This document shows positions 24,902 to 32,199 of a stretch of DNA of 53,472 nt, piece after piece; the stretch's first letter is position 1, and the number at the start of each line of letters is the position of its first letter. The notes beneath the pieces were generated by a model, which did not search any database, was not told the DNA's origin, and saw nothing but the letters and a program-made list of their open reading frames with translations. The stretch spans positions 3,633 through 57,104 of the forward strand of contig DIWN01000045.1 of assembly GCA_002423495.1 (NCBI GenBank), in the 5' to 3' direction. Made by a program: the position numbers and the translations under genes. This DNA is from Anaerolineaceae bacterium UBA6105. Lineage in GTDB: Bacteria > Chloroflexota > Anaerolineae > Anaerolineales > Anaerolineaceae.

Positions 24902-25529
24902 GCCTTCGAAGACTGCGGTTCCAAAAACTTCAGTCGTGTTCATTGGAGGGGCGGTTGTTCTGATTTTGGTGATGGTATTGGTTTTATCGCTTGGTGGTAA
25001 TCAGGATCCAAATGCCAATCCTCTGGCTCGGACTGATATTTCCTGGAATCAAGTTACATCAACACCTAATGTGAATGGGAATAGTCAGCCCGTAGGTTTG
25101 GCACAGGCAACTAATATCAACCAAATGCCCGGGTCAAGCACGTCATTAATCCCGAGTTCCACGAAGACTCCAACTCCAACTTATAAATGGACATTAACGC
25201 CGACATACGGTTCTTGTCCGAGGGCTATCGCTCAAAAAGTGAGGGTAGGAGATGAGGCCAAGGTGTGTACCCGCAGCGACAGGCTTATTTTACGAGGTGA
25301 TACATCAGCTGATGCATATGAAATCTTCCGTATGTATCCTGGAACAAAATTGACCATCATTGGTGGTCCGGTCTGTGGGCGTAATTATACCTGGTGGCAG
25401 GTGCGTGTAGCAAAAGGATCCCGCGTGAGCCTCAATGACAACATTTTTTATACTAAAGAAGAAGAATTAGGTTGGGTGCGTGAAGGTAGTGATGCGGTAG
25501 ACCCTTACTATATTTGTCCTGTGAAGTAG
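23955..25529 (+). CDS. Transmembrane Ser/Thr kinase (HCD loop) with extracytoplasmic SH3-like domain, copy 1
   Basis: A 524-residue protein. The kinase domain (~12-280) has SAGGMGAVFR, AMKVL (Lys ~43), IHCDIKAANVMI (Asp ~140; HRD Arg replaced by Cys and the usual KPxN Pro by Ala), DFGIAR and TPAYMAPEQ. A helix (VVFIGGAVVLILVMVLVLSL) at ~325 and a Ser/Thr/Pro linker lead to a ~105-residue C-terminal domain: CPRAIAQKVRVGD, RLILRGDTSADAYEIFRMYPG, TWWQVRV, LGWVREG. This is the pattern of bacterial SH3b domains, which often bind cell-wall peptides. The kinase part is almost identical to the next gene while the outer domain is only similar, so the pair looks like one signalling module with two different sensors. 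Confidence 0.88.
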   Translation: MSSNLVGQVVADQFRVDSFISAGGMGAVFRVWDLKRNVPLAMKVLHADLAEDQVMFERFKREARALRKLEHPNIVPFYGLYQVPTLTFLLERFIDGPTLKEVLARRPAGSMLRSQHVLCIIKALCSAVGYAHSNNVIHCDIKAANVMIDKGGQIYLGDFGIARHAESDVTAMPGAGTPAYMAPEQILGRSVTRETDIYALGVLLFELLTGQRPFRGNELSSERSGNTINERIRYAQLNLPAPDPRVLNAKISPAVSAIVLRTLEKEPSARFSSCQELFLALCQAYGIRPEQIPDRLSGINISQAPVAPVYYPDSPAPSKTAVPKTSVVFIGGAVVLILVMVLVLSLGGNQDPNANPLARTDISWNQVTSTPNVNGNSQPVGLAQATNINQMPGSSTSLIPSSTKTPTPTYKWTLTPTYGSCPRAIAQKVRVGDEAKVCTRSDRLILRGDTSADAYEIFRMYPGTKLTIIGGPVCGRNYTWWQVRVAKGSRVSLNDNIFYTKEEELGWVREGSDAVDPYYICPVK

Positions 25530-25693
25530 AGGAAGCCTACCGACTTGGAAGAATTAATTCAATGATAAAGTGTTGTAAAATTTCGCATATCAATGATAGT
25601 GCCGGATTAGTATTGTGTTACTTAAACATGAACATAAGGAAAAATTGACAATAAATTATGATCAAAAAGGGTTTAGGCAGAATGGAGACTTCT

Positions 25694-26641
25694 TATGTCC
25701 TCTAACTTGGTAGGTCAGGTTGTAGCCGACCAATTCAGGGTGGACTCCTTCATATCCGCGGGAGGGATGGGCGCGGTATTTCGGGTTTGGGATCTGAAGA
25801 GGAACGTTCCATTGGCCATGAAAGTACTTCATGCTGATCTGGCGGAAGACCAGGTTATGTTTGAACGCTTCAAGCGGGAAGCTAGGGCTTTGAGGAAACT
25901 CGAACATCCGAATATCGTTCCATTTTATGGTCTCTACCAGGTACCTACTCTGACTTTCTTACTGGAACGCTTTATCGACGGACCCACGCTCAAAGAAGTA
26001 CTGGCCCGGCGACCAGCTGGAAGCATGCTGCGCTCGCAGCATGTGCTGTGCATCATAAAAGCTTTGTGTTCAGCAGTAGGATATGCCCACAGCAACAATG
26101 TCATCCATTGCGACATCAAGGCCGCCAATGTGATGATAGACAAGGGCGGGCATATCTACCTGGGCGACTTCGGGATCGCCAGGCATGCAGAAAGTGACGT
26201 CACCGCGATGCCTGGAGCAGGCACACCTGCGTACATGGCACCGGAACAGATACTGGGTAGGTCGGTGACACGGGAAACTGATATCTATGCTTTGGGAGTG
26301 CTTCTGTTTGAATTGCTGACGGGACAGCGACCATTTCGGGGGAATGAGCTTTCGTCGGAAAGATCAGGGAACACAATCAATGAGCGCATCCGATATGCGC
26401 AATTGAACCTGCCAGCGCCAGACCCGCGTGTGTTGAATGCAAAGATCAGTCCCGCGGTATCTGCGATTGTGCTGCGGACGCTGGAGAAAGAGCCCAGCGC
26501 GCGTTTTTCATCATGCCAGGAACTATTCTTAGCCCTTTGCCAGGCTTATGGCATCCGACCTGAGCAAATTCCTGACCGATTATCGGGCATCAACATCAGC
26601 CAAGCCCCAGTGGCGCCAGTATATTATCCGGATAGTCCCGC
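25694..26641 (+). repeat. Kinase-domain direct repeat, copy 2 of 2
   Basis: Partner of 23954-24901. Nearly all differences are silent; within the kinase domain the only residue change I find is Gln to His (GGQIYL versus GGHIYL). The patchy distribution of differences suggests gene conversion after the duplication. Confidence 0.9.
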
Positions 26642-27242
26642 GTCTTCGAAGACTGCAATCCCAAAAACCCCAATCGTGTTTATTGGTGGGGCGGTTGTTC
26701 TGGTTTTGGTGATGGTTTTGATTTTATCCCTTGGTGGCAATCGGGGTTCAAACGCAACTCCACTGGATCTCACTAATAGCGCCACCCCTATGACTTTTTC
26801 TTTTCCCTTAGCAACAAGTGAGTCTCAGTCCCCTGGAATGACTCTTCCGACAATTACGGAAGAGGTACCGATAGAGATCGCTATGGTAATTCCGACATCT
26901 ACCTACACCCCTGTGGTAACCGAAGATCTCTGCCCGGAAGGAATGTCACAAAAGTTTGAAGTTGGAGATACGGTGAGAGTCTGCACCGGACAAGATCGAC
27001 TAATCCTAAGAAGCGATCCCTCTTCTGAGGGAAGAGAGATCTTCAGAATGTATCCCGGTGTAAAATTGGTTCTCATTGGTGGTCCACAGTGTGGGGTCCA
27101 GGATACCTGGTGGCAAGTAAGTGTGAAGCCGGGTTCCTGGGTTTGGGAAGGTTATGAATTTGCCACGACCGTGGAAGAGATAGGATGGGTTCGTGAAGGT
27201 GGTCGTGGGGGTTATGATTATTTCATCTGTCCGGTAGATTAA
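25695..27242 (+). CDS. Transmembrane Ser/Thr kinase (HCD loop) with extracytoplasmic SH3-like domain, copy 2
   Basis: A 515-residue paralogue of the preceding kinase. The first ~310 residues are the same protein apart from one or two substitutions, with the same IHCDIKAAN catalytic loop. After the helix (IVFIGGAVVLVLVMVLILSL) the linker is different in sequence and the C-terminal SH3-like domain is diverged but collinear: CPEGMSQKFEVGD, RLILRSDPSSEGREIFRMYPG, TWWQVSV, IGWVREG, ending YFICPVD. The four Cys are in the same places in both copies, consistent with two disulfides outside the cell. The upstream 165 bp are unlike those of copy 1, so expression may differ. The carboxypeptidase gene begins at the base after its stop codon. 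Confidence 0.88.
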   Translation: MSSNLVGQVVADQFRVDSFISAGGMGAVFRVWDLKRNVPLAMKVLHADLAEDQVMFERFKREARALRKLEHPNIVPFYGLYQVPTLTFLLERFIDGPTLKEVLARRPAGSMLRSQHVLCIIKALCSAVGYAHSNNVIHCDIKAANVMIDKGGHIYLGDFGIARHAESDVTAMPGAGTPAYMAPEQILGRSVTRETDIYALGVLLFELLTGQRPFRGNELSSERSGNTINERIRYAQLNLPAPDPRVLNAKISPAVSAIVLRTLEKEPSARFSSCQELFLALCQAYGIRPEQIPDRLSGINISQAPVAPVYYPDSPASSKTAIPKTPIVFIGGAVVLVLVMVLILSLGGNRGSNATPLDLTNSATPMTFSFPLATSESQSPGMTLPTITEEVPIEIAMVIPTSTYTPVVTEDLCPEGMSQKFEVGDTVRVCTGQDRLILRSDPSSEGREIFRMYPGVKLVLIGGPQCGVQDTWWQVSVKPGSWVWEGYEFATTVEEIGWVREGGRGGYDYFICPVD

Positions 27243-28250
27243 ATGGCTGATAAGCGACAGGCAACCATCAGTGTTTTTATCATCATCATAATCATCATTC
27301 TGGTGATTTTCTTTTGGATTGCGTATGCGGGCAGTGATCTGGGAAGCAATCTCATGGTAATCAATGCGAACTCGGCAACCCAAACAAGCATTGATCTTTA
27401 CTCCTCCATTAATCCATTGATCGTGGGTAGTCTAACTGACACCCCGACAGTACCACCTTCAACATTGACACCAACTTCCAGCCCGACAGGCACGGCGACA
27501 TCCACTGCGACTCCGACGCTAACTCCTACCCTGTCATTCACCGGATACGAGATTATTGGTTTTAGCGTCCTGGAACGTCCTCTTGAGGTCTATCGTTTTG
27601 GTACGGGCGAGCATCCACACATGATAGTTGCTGGTATCCATGGTGGATATGAATGGAACACAGTTCATTTGGCTTATGAATTGATTGAACTCCTTGAGGA
27701 GGAGCCGGATAGGGTTCCCGCGGATAAAACCCTTTACATCCTGCCAAATTTGAACCCCGATGGATATGCAAAAGATTTCGGTCCGGATGGGCGGGCAAAT
27801 GCGAACAATGTTGATATCAACAGAAATTGGGACTCTAACTGGCAGGCAAACTGGTATGGGAGTAATTGTTGGAGTTACAGGTTCATTGAAGCCGGGGATG
27901 GTCCAGAATCCGAACCGGAAACACGTGCCCTTAAGAATTTCTTGTTGGATCGAAAAATTGAAGCTGTTATCAGCTATCACAGTATGGCTTATAGCATTTT
28001 TTCTGGCGGATATCCTTACGATTCCATTTCTATAGATCTGGCAAACGCACTTGCTTATGCCAGCCCTTATGCATACCCCCCTTACTATGGGGATTGTCTG
28101 TATACTGGTCAGTTTGTGGATTGGGCGTCCGATCAAGGTATTGCAGCGGTTGATATTGAATTAAAAAACCACGTAGACACGGACTATTTGATCAATGTAA
28201 ACATCCTGGATGCGTTCCTGAACTGGGATTATCCTGTGCAAGAGGAGTAA
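27243..28250 (+). CDS. Membrane-anchored M14-family zinc carboxypeptidase-like protein
   Basis: A 335-residue protein with an N-terminal anchor (Ile-rich helix ~10-28) and a Thr/Pro linker (~65-98) that place the catalytic domain outside the cell. The M14 zinc site is visible as HGGYEWN (His ~133, Glu ~137) and the third ligand His in ISYHS (~246). The substrate-binding NRNWD (Arg ~194) and the catalytic Glu in VDIELKNH complete the set. YILPNLNPDGYAKD is also typical. At ~235 residues the domain is compact, closer to the gamma-D-Glu-meso-diaminopimelate (MpaA/endopeptidase I-like) branch that trims cell-wall peptides than to digestive carboxypeptidases. Its start abuts the kinase stop (TAA then ATG), tying it to the signalling operon. 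Confidence 0.82.
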   Translation: MADKRQATISVFIIIIIIILVIFFWIAYAGSDLGSNLMVINANSATQTSIDLYSSINPLIVGSLTDTPTVPPSTLTPTSSPTGTATSTATPTLTPTLSFTGYEIIGFSVLERPLEVYRFGTGEHPHMIVAGIHGGYEWNTVHLAYELIELLEEEPDRVPADKTLYILPNLNPDGYAKDFGPDGRANANNVDINRNWDSNWQANWYGSNCWSYRFIEAGDGPESEPETRALKNFLLDRKIEAVISYHSMAYSIFSGGYPYDSISIDLANALAYASPYAYPPYYGDCLYTGQFVDWASDQGIAAVDIELKNHVDTDYLINVNILDAFLNWDYPVQEE

Positions 28251-28252
28251 TT

Positions 28253-28396
28253 CGGCACGAAATTCGGGTTGTTGCCAAGTGGTGTATTGATCAAGTTGGC
28301 TATCGATTTAGCGCTCAAGAATTTTGGGAAACGAAGACTTGCAATCAGGCGACGGGTGACCAACCCAATCCATGCCGGGAAGTGCCACAGGATTAA
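28253..28396 (+). pseudogene. Remnant of a C-terminal coding segment related to the 9629-10312 gene
   Basis: The frame ending at the TAA at 28394 reads TCNQATGDQPNPCREVPQD, almost the same as the end of the anchored protein at 9629-10312 (FCGNRLTTIQPNPCREVPQD). The DNA around CCAATCCRTGCCGGGAAG and CCACAGGATTA is also nearly identical. The match fades upstream of about 28310 and no start codon with a ribosome binding site is present, so this is a decayed copy or a fragment left by rearrangement. The rest of the 181-bp gap to the minus-strand gene shows nothing else. Confidence 0.5.
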
Positions 28397-28431
28397 GGAT
28401 TGTTACAGAAAGCGTCCTATGATGATCCTTC

Positions 28432-29703
28432 TTATTTTTTATCCCGAATCATCCACTCGTGTAATGAAATAGAAATCTGAGCTTTTTTGCGGGCGGGTTC
28501 GGTTCCTGTTTCTCCGCGCTGTAATCTGAGGAGTGTCTTCCCGTAGCTTCGGATGAGATACTTCAAGCGAACCCAATATAGACCAAGTATTTTCACTGAA
28601 TTAGGCGGCACGTTGTAAGTCCTGGCAAGCGCAAGGCGGGGGATAAAAATACGCTGTAATCCGATTTTGACTTTTGAGAGCAGATTTTTTTGCGAGGAAA
28701 ATTCCACCAGGTCGGGGGTGAAGCGGTCATTGAATGGAATGCGCTCGAGCAGTTGTCGCCGCGCGTTTTCCAGCAGGCTGGGATCAATCCCTTCTGGCAA
28801 TAATGAGGAAAAGGCCTCAGCAGGGATGGGAACGTTCAGCTGTGTTTCAACTAATTTCAGTGTGAGGGCTGTGACCTTTTCCGCCCCCCAGGATTGAGCA
28901 ATCCGAACCAGTTTCTGCCAGTCAATTTCCAGGCGGAACTTGTGGATGACGAGCGCGATGTCCATCAAGCCCCGCAAGCCCAGGTTGAGATAGTGCTGGT
29001 AGGTCAGGTGCAGACTGAGGTGCAGAATCAGGTCTTCATAGCAAAGAGACAGAGCGCTTTCATTAGCGATTTTTGCAGGCATCGTTCGCTCCCAGAGCGC
29101 TTCAGCATCAATCGTGAAGGGCTCATGCTCTTCGAGCAAGGTCCAGTGCAGCTCCAACAGTGGGCTGCCCGACTTCTCCATTGGAGGGACGTGCTTGGTG
29201 TCGATATTTTCATCAGCCAGGCTGAAGTATGAGGTGGCTTGATAGCCCAACTCATGCATCACAGCCAGACTTTCGGGCAGGTCTTGCTTTTTGACCAGGA
29301 TATCGATGTCATTCATTGAACGTGCGCCAATATTCGGGTAGGCATGCTCCAGCAGATAGATGCCCTTCAATCCAAGAGATGGAATGCCAGCATGGCGCAA
29401 AGCGGTAAAAACAATCTCCGCTTGATGCAGGGCGAGCATGTTTCGGGCAGCGGTTGAAATGTATGCCTGGTGGAGTTTTTCTATTTGTGGGATATCAAAT
29501 CCGCGGGAGGTGTTCAGATTTGCCAGAAGGGCATAAAGCAGGGGCGCGACGTCCTGCCTGTCTGCTTCAACGATGAGGGCATCCCACTGCTCAGGGTTTA
29601 ACCGGGCTAAGAGCGCAGACTGCTGATCTGCGGAGCAGCCAGGCGTGAGCAGTTGGAGCAAAAAGGTCAAGGAGTCGAAGTTTTCTGCCATATCGGGATC
29701 CAT
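28432..29703 (-). CDS. Nucleotidyltransferase-family protein (PF14907-like)
   Basis: A 423-residue protein of the uncharacterised nucleotidyltransferase group. The central motif SMNDIDILVKKQDLPES (DxD at ~134-136, metal ligands) sits after LKGIYLLEHAYPN; further on come ELHWTLLEEHEP and LILHLSLHLTYQHYLNLGLRGLMDI, all typical of this family. Start at 29703; an ATG four codons later is also possible. Members of the family occur beside HprK-like kinases and PqqD proteins in lasso-peptide and related clusters. Here it is divergent from a gene set containing exactly those partners (PqqD-like 32200, HprK-like 33864), so I group it with them. Its substrate is unknown; it may nucleotidylate the peptide or a protein. 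Confidence 0.75.
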   Translation of the reverse strand: MDPDMAENFDSLTFLLQLLTPGCSADQQSALLARLNPEQWDALIVEADRQDVAPLLYALLANLNTSRGFDIPQIEKLHQAYISTAARNMLALHQAEIVFTALRHAGIPSLGLKGIYLLEHAYPNIGARSMNDIDILVKKQDLPESLAVMHELGYQATSYFSLADENIDTKHVPPMEKSGSPLLELHWTLLEEHEPFTIDAEALWERTMPAKIANESALSLCYEDLILHLSLHLTYQHYLNLGLRGLMDIALVIHKFRLEIDWQKLVRIAQSWGAEKVTALTLKLVETQLNVPIPAEAFSSLLPEGIDPSLLENARRQLLERIPFNDRFTPDLVEFSSQKNLLSKVKIGLQRIFIPRLALARTYNVPPNSVKILGLYWVRLKYLIRSYGKTLLRLQRGETGTEPARKKAQISISLHEWMIRDKK

Positions 29704-29802
29704 TCTGGAGCGAATAATCCATTTTCCCTTGATCTAATTGTACCGAAGTCAGGAGAAAAGTGATATTTTGATTTGAAAGGGTTGATTAATTGCCTTCTCA
29801 AT

Positions 29803-29830
29803 AATCATGCAACACCAATCATGCAACACC
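29803..29830 (+). repeat. Tandem 14-bp repeat upstream of a strong promoter
   Basis: AATCATGCAACACC occurs twice with no gap (29803-29816 and 29817-29830), ending six bases before the -35 box at 29837. It could be an operator with two in-phase half-sites or simply a slippage duplication. Confidence 0.75.
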
Positions 29831-29836
29831 ATTTTG

Positions 29837-29864
29837 TTGACACACAGCACAAAACCCTTATAAT
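29837..29864 (+). promoter_or_regulatory. Consensus sigma-70-type promoter
   Basis: TTGACA (29837-29842) and TATAAT (29859-29864) are both perfect consensus hexamers with a 16-bp spacer. It should drive the gene at 29970 and, through close spacing, the peptidase, PqqD-like and radical SAM genes. It is the best promoter in the window. Confidence 0.8.
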
Positions 29865-29869
29865 ATAAA

Positions 29870-29969
29870 GTAGTATTAGTCCGAGTGGGGCTTTTGTTTT
29901 GTTACGTGTTAAGCAGGAACCACAGTCGGAAGGGGATGTGTTTATTCCCCATGTTTATAGGAGGATTTA
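29870..29969 (+). promoter_or_regulatory. Potentially structured 5' leader of the secreted-protein/peptide operon
   Basis: The ~100-nt leader can fold. TCCGAGTGG (29880-29888) pairs with CCAC-AG-TCGGA (29920-29930, two-base bulge), and GGGGA (29932-29936) pairs with TCCCC (29946-29950) just ahead of the AGGAGG ribosome binding site at about 29959. I match it to no known riboswitch class. The second hairpin could affect ribosome access. Confidence 0.4.
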
Positions 29970-31679
29970 ATGGGCACAAAGAAACTATTCTTGAAAACTG
30001 TCACCATATTATTGCTTATTGGATTTAGTTTAGGCTTAGTAGGAGAATTCACGCCCGTCGAAGCTGTCGGCGGTGCGTATACTATTAAATTTGCTGCTGC
30101 GCAATCACAGGACTATGTTCCAGGCATTCCTTATCCAGAACTTCTTATACTTCTTGAAGATGGTTTTCCAGAATTGCGGGACAACGGGGATTTGTATATT
30201 CCAAATGCCTACTATACCATTCCAGGCGGAACAAAAGCTTCCGTAGAATCAATCAATCCCTATGGTATGGCGTTGTGCCAGGTGGTACCCTTTGAATTCG
30301 AAATCACCGTCAATGGTCTTACCACCCCTGAGAATGGAGTGATCTCGATCACCGCCGGTTGGTCTACTGAAACCACCTCGGGTCAGTTATTTGGATATGA
30401 TGAAACTGTAAATCCAATACCCCATCCTAATGAAGATCCTAATAAGTACGGGATTATCGCAGCTTTTATCGATATCGACGATGGCAGCTATACGGACCCC
30501 GGGGAAGATGCACAAGTGGACTTCTACAATACAACCATCATCCCTAATTCAGGCAATGGTGAGATACAGGGAACATTCCAAGTCTCCGGGCTTGATGATG
30601 GCGATCAGGTTGTGATGGAAGTATGGCTTGTTCTGGATTGTGAATTACCTGATAAAGTGAACGGCAATGTTGCATCCAGACTGATGGAAGCACACACCGT
30701 TTACACACCTCAAGAGACAATCAGTACTGGAAACCAGACCGTCCCATTGCTCCAGGTGGGTGAATTTGAATCAACCAATGTCTATCTGAGTGTTTACAAG
30801 GTCGATGACAACCAGCCTAAGGAAATATATCCACCCAACGGCATGAGCGATATGTGGAAAAACACTATCGTGGTCTCTGCAGGACCAGATAACTCTACTG
30901 ATGATTACGTGGCAAACGGAGTCACGATTGTTGACACTCTGGACCCCTGGGTGCACATTGTCGATACCGCAGATTATAACGAAACAACCAATCCCTATGG
31001 GATCAAGATTACCCAAAAATATCTGCGGGCGTGTACCTATGCACCCCTGTCCACCTCCCCTTATATCAGAGGTGGAACACTGACCTGCGATCTGAAGGCT
31101 ATTTCTGAAGCTGCAGATGCAGATCCTGTTGAAAACATAGTAACTATTGAGTATTATCTACAAGCAGTACCAGGAGTGTCGATTGGCTCGAATTGTGAAG
31201 GATCTGGTGAAACAGCCCCTGCAACCTCAGTTGCCTCAGAGTGTCCTCCAACCACCTTGTCGCCCAATGGCTACGACGTCATGAATCGCGTTGATTTGAC
31301 CACAATAAGCTCCGATCAAACACCCAGTGACAACTGGGATGAAGAGCCCAAGGATATTATCAGCCCCAATGCGGTCGAAATTGAATACTTCGAGGCGACC
31401 GGTCAGTTCAAATCTGTTTTGCTTGAGTGGAAGACGGTCAGCGAGTTGAACAACCTGGGCTTCAACATTTACCGTTCATTCAGGATCAACGGACCCAGAG
31501 TCCAGATCAACGCCGAGTTGATCCCGGCTGACATCTTCGGTCAGGGCGGCTCTGAATACGCATACCTGGACATCGGCTTGTACCCCAACCGTACCTATTT
31601 CTACTGGCTTGAGGACGTAGATTTTGACGGAACGACCACGCTTTACGGTCCGATTTCCGCGAAGCCAACACGAAAATAA
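29970..31679 (+). CDS. Secreted protein with C-terminal FN3-like segment
   Basis: A 569-residue protein with a clear signal peptide (KTVTILLLIGFSLGLVGEF, cleavage probably after VEA at ~30). The long central part is beta-rich and acidic, with phrases such as TIVDTLDPWVHIVDT that suggest repeat-type adhesin modules. The C-terminal ~85 residues (FKSVLLEWKTVSELNNLGFNIYRS to TYFYWLEDVD) match the FN3-like tail common in secreted proteins of Chloroflexota. It is preceded by AGGAGG and a consensus promoter. Its stop is followed immediately by the ATG of the S26-type peptidase, so it may be that peptidase's substrate, or only share its transcript. No enzymatic motif is seen. Confidence 0.72.
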   Translation: MGTKKLFLKTVTILLLIGFSLGLVGEFTPVEAVGGAYTIKFAAAQSQDYVPGIPYPELLILLEDGFPELRDNGDLYIPNAYYTIPGGTKASVESINPYGMALCQVVPFEFEITVNGLTTPENGVISITAGWSTETTSGQLFGYDETVNPIPHPNEDPNKYGIIAAFIDIDDGSYTDPGEDAQVDFYNTTIIPNSGNGEIQGTFQVSGLDDGDQVVMEVWLVLDCELPDKVNGNVASRLMEAHTVYTPQETISTGNQTVPLLQVGEFESTNVYLSVYKVDDNQPKEIYPPNGMSDMWKNTIVVSAGPDNSTDDYVANGVTIVDTLDPWVHIVDTADYNETTNPYGIKITQKYLRACTYAPLSTSPYIRGGTLTCDLKAISEAADADPVENIVTIEYYLQAVPGVSIGSNCEGSGETAPATSVASECPPTTLSPNGYDVMNRVDLTTISSDQTPSDNWDEEPKDIISPNAVEIEYFEATGQFKSVLLEWKTVSELNNLGFNIYRSFRINGPRVQINAELIPADIFGQGGSEYAYLDIGLYPNRTYFYWLEDVDFDGTTTLYGPISAKPTRK

Positions 31680-32186
31680 ATGGCTGAAACGAGCGTAATT
31701 GCCTGTTCCTCACCCGATTTCTCGGGGCTGAGCGCTGAGATTTTGCGTCTTGGTGCGTCCCTGCGCTTCCAGGCGCGGGGGCACAGCATGCAGCCCCTGG
31801 TGCGCGACGGCGACATCCTGCTAGTAAAACCGTTGGGCGGGCGCCTGCCGCGGCTCGGGGACGTGGTTTTGTGCGTGACCGAATCCAGCACGGTGCTCGT
31901 GCACCGGGTGATCCGCAGGCAAATACTATCCGGAGGGTATCACTTCCTGGTTCAGGGAGACAAGGTGTCGCAACCAGATGGCTGGATCCCGCGGACTCAG
32001 ATTTATGGACGGGTTGCGGCGATTGAACGCGAGGGCAGCGAGATAAACATAAAGAACCCGGTGATGAGGTTTATAAGCGCTATGGCGGTGCTGCGATCCC
32101 GCTGGCATTTTGGCGCCAGCGCTTTTTCACACCAGTTGATCCGACTATTAAAAAGAGTACCGATCTTCAGCATATTCCTTACATAG
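31680..32186 (+). CDS. S26-type signal-peptidase-like protein
   Basis: A 168-residue protein. FQARGHSMQPLVRDGDILLV contains the nucleophile Ser (~36) in the GxSMxP context, and VLVHRVIRR puts a His (~75) where type I signal peptidases of bacteria have Lys. YHFLVQGDKV supplies an Asp (~94). A Ser/His/Asp arrangement is the SipW/archaeal/ER type. No N-terminal membrane anchor is visible; a weakly hydrophobic C-terminal segment (VPIFSIFLT) is the only candidate. Such S26/S24-like proteases are frequent beside PqqD and HprK-like genes, and could cut a leader peptide. The gene starts at the base after the preceding stop, and the PqqD-like gene follows by 13 bp. Confidence 0.78.
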   Translation: MAETSVIACSSPDFSGLSAEILRLGASLRFQARGHSMQPLVRDGDILLVKPLGGRLPRLGDVVLCVTESSTVLVHRVIRRQILSGGYHFLVQGDKVSQPDGWIPRTQIYGRVAAIEREGSEINIKNPVMRFISAMAVLRSRWHFGASAFSHQLIRLLKRVPIFSIFLT

Positions 32187-32199
32187 GGGGACCTGATCA

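Noticed and set aside
27534..28136. A 200-codon minus-strand frame opposite the carboxypeptidase gene
   Set aside because: The plus strand carries a complete M14 zinc site; the antisense translation shows no domain and no ribosome binding site.
13830..28250. Reading the FHA/PP2C/kinase genes as part of a type VI secretion or tellurite-resistance (ter) cluster
   Set aside because: No Tss, Hcp, VgrG, TerC or TerD-like protein is present, and the VWA proteins are exported and membrane-spanning, unlike TerY.
29803..29830. Tandem repeats considered as a CRISPR fragment
   Set aside because: Units are 14 bp with no spacers, only two copies, and no cas gene is in the window; the same holds for 46941-46968.
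29880..29969. A known riboswitch in the 29970 leader
   Set aside because: I looked for conserved cores of c-di-GMP, SAM, cobalamin, TPP and glycine classes and found none; only generic stems are seen.
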